DNA of 14,872 bases from Pseudomonadota bacterium (GTDB taxonomy: Bacteria; Pseudomonadota; Alphaproteobacteria; Caulobacterales; Caulobacteraceae), in contig JAEXJH010000074.1 in the NCBI GenBank assembly GCA_023445955.1, positions 1-14,872 on the forward strand, in the 5' to 3' direction. Both the position numbers and the translations under genes were made by a program. Under the pieces are notes generated by a model that saw only the letters and a program-made list of their open reading frames with translations, had not been told where the DNA came from and searched no databases. Of this stretch, positions 12,572-14,872 are shown in pieces. Positions within the stretch are counted from its first letter, which is position 1. Each line of letters starts with the position of its first letter.

Positions 12572-14007
12572 CGGCGTTGGAACTCCGGGCTCATGACAAG
12601 AAGGGCGAAGGCTTCCTTGCGGGTCTCGGCCCGCGACACGGCCTTGGCGACGGGAGGCGTCAGGCGGTCGCCCAGGGCGGTGACGGCCAGAGCGTTGGGA
12701 TCGGTGCGGTCGGCGACCACGGCGGCGAAGCCCTGGACCCACTGCATCCGCTTGACCAGGCCATCGGGCGAGGCCCAGGTCTGGGCGTCCTCGGCCCAGC
12801 CCTTGGGGGAGGGGGGCGAGAAGGGCTTTTGGCCAAGGCCGGTCAGGATCGGCGCCAGGCGCTCGATCGCCGAGGGCTCGGCCCCGATCAGCCGCCAGGT
12901 CGACAGGGTGTACTCATAAGGCGTCTTGAACTTGGTCGGGGTCGGGTCCCAGGCCTCGGGGCTTTCGACCAGGGCCTTGGCGACCTGGGCGAGATCGCCG
13001 CCGGTCTCCATCCACCGCTTCTCCAGCCGCGCGGTCAGGGCGGGCGGGGGCGTGTCGGAGACGAAGTGGCGGGCGATCTTGCCGCAGACGTGGTGGGCGG
13101 TGCGCTTGTCGGCGGCCAGATCCTTGAGCACGGCCATGCCCTGCTTGATGTCGGCCTGGGCGTAATGACGGCCCATGATCGTCCGCGCGCCGGGCTCGTG
13201 GGCCAAGTCCCGGAACACGAACTGGCCTTGGCGGTCCTCGTTGTCGCGACCGATCGAGAAGCCGGTCAGGGCGCGAGCGAACTCGGTGACGTCGCCTTGC
13301 GTGTAGCCGGCGTCGACGCCCACCGTGTGCAGCTCCATGATCTCGCGGGCCAGGTTCTCGTTCAGCCCGACCTTGCCGCCGCCGCGGCGTCGCATGGCCG
13401 CCTGGCTGTTGGGGCCGATCGACTGGGCCTGGTCCAGATAGGTCAGCATGGCCGGGTGGGTGGACGAGGCGACCAGCAGGTTCTCGAAGCTGCCGAACAC
13501 GTAGGGCCGGATCGCCTCGCGCTCGAAGGGGCCGATCAGCACCGAGGTGATCTGCTTGGTGGCCGAGACCGTGAAGTGGTTGGCCCAGAACAGCGCCCAG
13601 CGCTCGCGAAAGGCGGCCGGCGTGTTGGCCCCCAGGCGAGCCCTCGCGAGGAAATCGGCGCCGACCTTTTCGCGCAGGGCGACCTGGGCCGCCATGAACG
13701 ACTTGGCGTTGGCGGCGGTCTTGTCGCCTTCGCCGTCCTTCTGCTGGCGCTCCTGGCGGCGCTGCTGCTGGTAGTCGCGCATCTGCTCGAAGCGCTGAGC
13801 CGAGGTCTCACCGCCATCCTGCGGGATGTCGGCGCCTTCGCGACGGATCTGGGCGACCAGGAAGCCCTGCGGATCGGCCTTGGCGGCGTCGATCTCGCCG
13901 GGGCGGGCGCCCAGGCCAAAACGGGTGACGGCGATAGCGGCCATCATGTCCTTGGACGGTAAGCTCAAGTCGGGCTCTCCCTTGCGCTGACACGCGATCT
14001 TGCTCAT
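12568..14007 (-). CDS. DUF1800 family protein
   Basis: A 479-residue protein of the DUF1800 family, nearly always found beside DUF1501, of unknown function. Hallmarks are VTRFGLGARPGEI (27-39), FRERWALFWANHFTVS (133-148) and the block NLAREIMELHTVGVDAGYTQ (218-237) followed by DVTEFARALTGF. A Gln/Arg-rich, probably helical segment lies at about 71-90. No signal peptide or membrane segment is seen, unlike its Tat-exported partner. The ATG at 14007 (AAAGG about 10 nt upstream) is used. The paired ATGs at 13947 and 13944, with AAGGA close before them, would start right at the conserved region and are a real alternative. It is first gene of a two-gene operon, divergent from the ATP12 gene across 54 bp. 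Confidence 0.9.
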   Translation of the reverse strand: MSKIACQRKGEPDLSLPSKDMMAAIAVTRFGLGARPGEIDAAKADPQGFLVAQIRREGADIPQDGGETSAQRFEQMRDYQQQRRQERQQKDGEGDKTAANAKSFMAAQVALREKVGADFLARARLGANTPAAFRERWALFWANHFTVSATKQITSVLIGPFEREAIRPYVFGSFENLLVASSTHPAMLTYLDQAQSIGPNSQAAMRRRGGGKVGLNENLAREIMELHTVGVDAGYTQGDVTEFARALTGFSIGRDNEDRQGQFVFRDLAHEPGARTIMGRHYAQADIKQGMAVLKDLAADKRTAHHVCGKIARHFVSDTPPPALTARLEKRWMETGGDLAQVAKALVESPEAWDPTPTKFKTPYEYTLSTWRLIGAEPSAIERLAPILTGLGQKPFSPPSPKGWAEDAQTWASPDGLVKRMQWVQGFAAVVADRTDPNALAVTALGDRLTPPVAKAVSRAETRKEAFALLVMSPEFQRR

Positions 14008-14061
14008 TCAACGCGGGCCTTTGCGCGTTCCGTCGCGGGGCCGCCAAAAAAGAGTCTCGCC

Positions 14062-14784
14062 GTGTCCGACAAGTCCGAGCTGCTGCTGAAACCCAAGCGC
14101 TTCTACAAGGTGGCCGCCACCGCGCCGGTCGATGGCGGCTTTGCGATCCAGCTGGACGGCCGCACGCCCAAGTCGCCGGCCCGGAAGCCGCTGGTCGCGC
14201 CGACCAAGGCCCTGGCCGACACGATCACCGCCGAGTGGGAAGCGCAGGTCGAGTACATCGACAACAGCCTGATGCCGGCCACGCGCCTGGCCTTCACGGC
14301 CATCGACCGCATCGCCGAGACCCGCGCCGAGGTGGCCAAGGAGATCACCGCCTACGCCGCGTCCGACCACCTGTGCTATCGCGCCGAGCACCCGACGCCG
14401 CTGGTCGAGCGCCAGGACCGCGAGTGGGGCGCGATCCTGGACTGGGCCAAGGCCGAGTTCGGCTTGGTCTTCATCCCCGTCGGCGGGATCATTCACCAGC
14501 CACAGCCGCCGGCCACCCTGGCCGCGGTCGAGGCTCTGGCTCTGACCCTGGATGATTTCAGCTTGGCCGGCGTGGCCTTCGCCTCGGGCCTGTTCGGTTC
14601 GACTGTGCTGGCCCTGGCCGTGCGCGCTGGCCGCCTCACCGGCCGCAAGGCGCTGGACCTGTCGCGTCTGGAGGAGATGTTCCAGGCCGAGCAGTGGGGA
14701 CAGGACGCCGAGGCGACCGCCCGCGCCGAGTTCCTGGCGGTCGAGGCCGAGATGATCGACCGCTGGTTCGCCGCGCTCCGTTGA
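14062..14784 (+). CDS. ATP12-family F1-ATPase assembly chaperone
   Basis: A 240-residue protein of the ATP12 family. In mitochondria Atp12p binds the F1 α subunit and prevents its aggregation during assembly. Alphaproteobacteria are the bacterial group that carries it, consistent with the mitochondrial ancestry. Recognisable blocks are [20 protein letters not shown] (13-32) with [14 protein letters not shown], then [19 protein letters not shown], then [18 protein letters not shown] and [11 protein letters not shown]. The C-terminal half is helical. Translation starts at GTG (14062), preceded by AAGAG (14050-14054) at 7 nt; a GANTC site (14052-14056) overlaps it. The last four bases overlap the TTG start of the next gene. 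Confidence 0.93.
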   Translation: MSDKSELLLKPKRFYKVAATAPVDGGFAIQLDGRTPKSPARKPLVAPTKALADTITAEWEAQVEYIDNSLMPATRLAFTAIDRIAETRAEVAKEITAYAASDHLCYRAEHPTPLVERQDREWGAILDWAKAEFGLVFIPVGGIIHQPQPPATLAAVEALALTLDDFSLAGVAFASGLFGSTVLALAVRAGRLTGRKALDLSRLEEMFQAEQWGQDAEATARAEFLAVEAEMIDRWFAALR

Positions 14785-14872
14785 TCAAGACCTTCACCGT
14801 CTACGCCCTGGCGGCCCTGGCCGAGATCGGCGGGTGCTTCGCGTTCTGGGCCTGGCTGCGGCTGGGCAAGAC
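14781..14872 (+). CDS. YnfA/UPF0060-family small membrane protein (5' part, cut by window edge)
   Basis: Thirty codons are visible from a TTG start at 14781 that overlaps the ATP12 stop as TTGA. They encode a hydrophobic first helix with the family's [19 protein letters not shown] sequence, typical of UPF0060/YnfA proteins. These are about 108 residues with four predicted helices and an SMR-like fold. A transport role has been proposed for some members, but it cannot be judged here. The four-base overlap suggests translational coupling to the ATP12 gene. The rest lies beyond the window. Confidence 0.85.
   Translation, partial: MIKTFTVYALAALAEIGGCFAFWAWLRLGK

Noticed and set aside
11375..13962. 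Two long plus-strand frames (11375-12919 and 12577-13962) opposite DUF1501 and DUF1800
   Set aside because: Low-complexity Gly/Arg/Val/His composition and no recognisable domain; the minus-strand frames carry strong family blocks.

Overview
The window looks like a stretch of chromosome from an alphaproteobacterium, most likely Caulobacter or a close relative. The evidence is high GC throughout, several TTG and GTG starts, a small lipoprotein of a family I know from Caulobacter (CC0125/CC1285), an ATP12-type F1-ATPase assembly chaperone, and sparse GANTC (CcrM-type) sites, several of them at gene starts. This taxonomic reading is inference. I saw no rRNA, tRNA, CRISPR array, transposase or phage gene, and no gene-free stretch longer than about 165 bp.

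Left part (1-4232). A divergent pair opens the window: an ABC transporter ATPase (minus strand, cut by the window edge) and an exported nucleotide pyrophosphatase/phosphodiesterase. A textbook-spaced Pho box lies just before the phosphodiesterase, suggesting phosphate-starvation control. Next is a tight four-gene operon (VOC/glyoxalase-like protein, ArsR-type repressor, SRPBCC/AHSA1 protein, TetA-like MFS exporter). Its genes overlap or nearly touch, and a candidate operator lies inside its promoter.

Middle part (4303-8415). A lipoprotein-type HtrA/Do protease with two PDZ domains is followed by RarA (replication-fork AAA+ ATPase), an S4-less RluA-family pseudouridine synthase that overlaps rarA, and the small lipoprotein. 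The lipoprotein's stop codon abuts that of a minus-strand gene inside a 10-bp palindrome. That gene (8416-9648) encodes what I read as a degenerate GGDEF-EAL protein (SDSEF in place of GGDEF, RAL in place of EAL), probably a c-di-GMP pseudoenzyme.

Right part (9649-14872). A 163-bp divergent region rich in dyads separates the pseudoenzyme from crcB (fluoride channel), which overlaps an S4-containing RluC-type pseudouridine synthase. Downstream is a composite intergenic element: an imperfect inverted repeat resembling a widespread alphaproteobacterial interspersed repeat, joined to a strong hairpin terminator. The terminator serves a minus-strand pair, DUF1800 followed by Tat-exported DUF1501. 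An ATP12 chaperone and the start of a YnfA-family membrane protein close the window. No multi-gene defence or mobile system was found. The points most worth checking are the degenerate GGDEF-EAL protein, the Pho box, the ArsR-controlled operon and the composite repeat/terminator.
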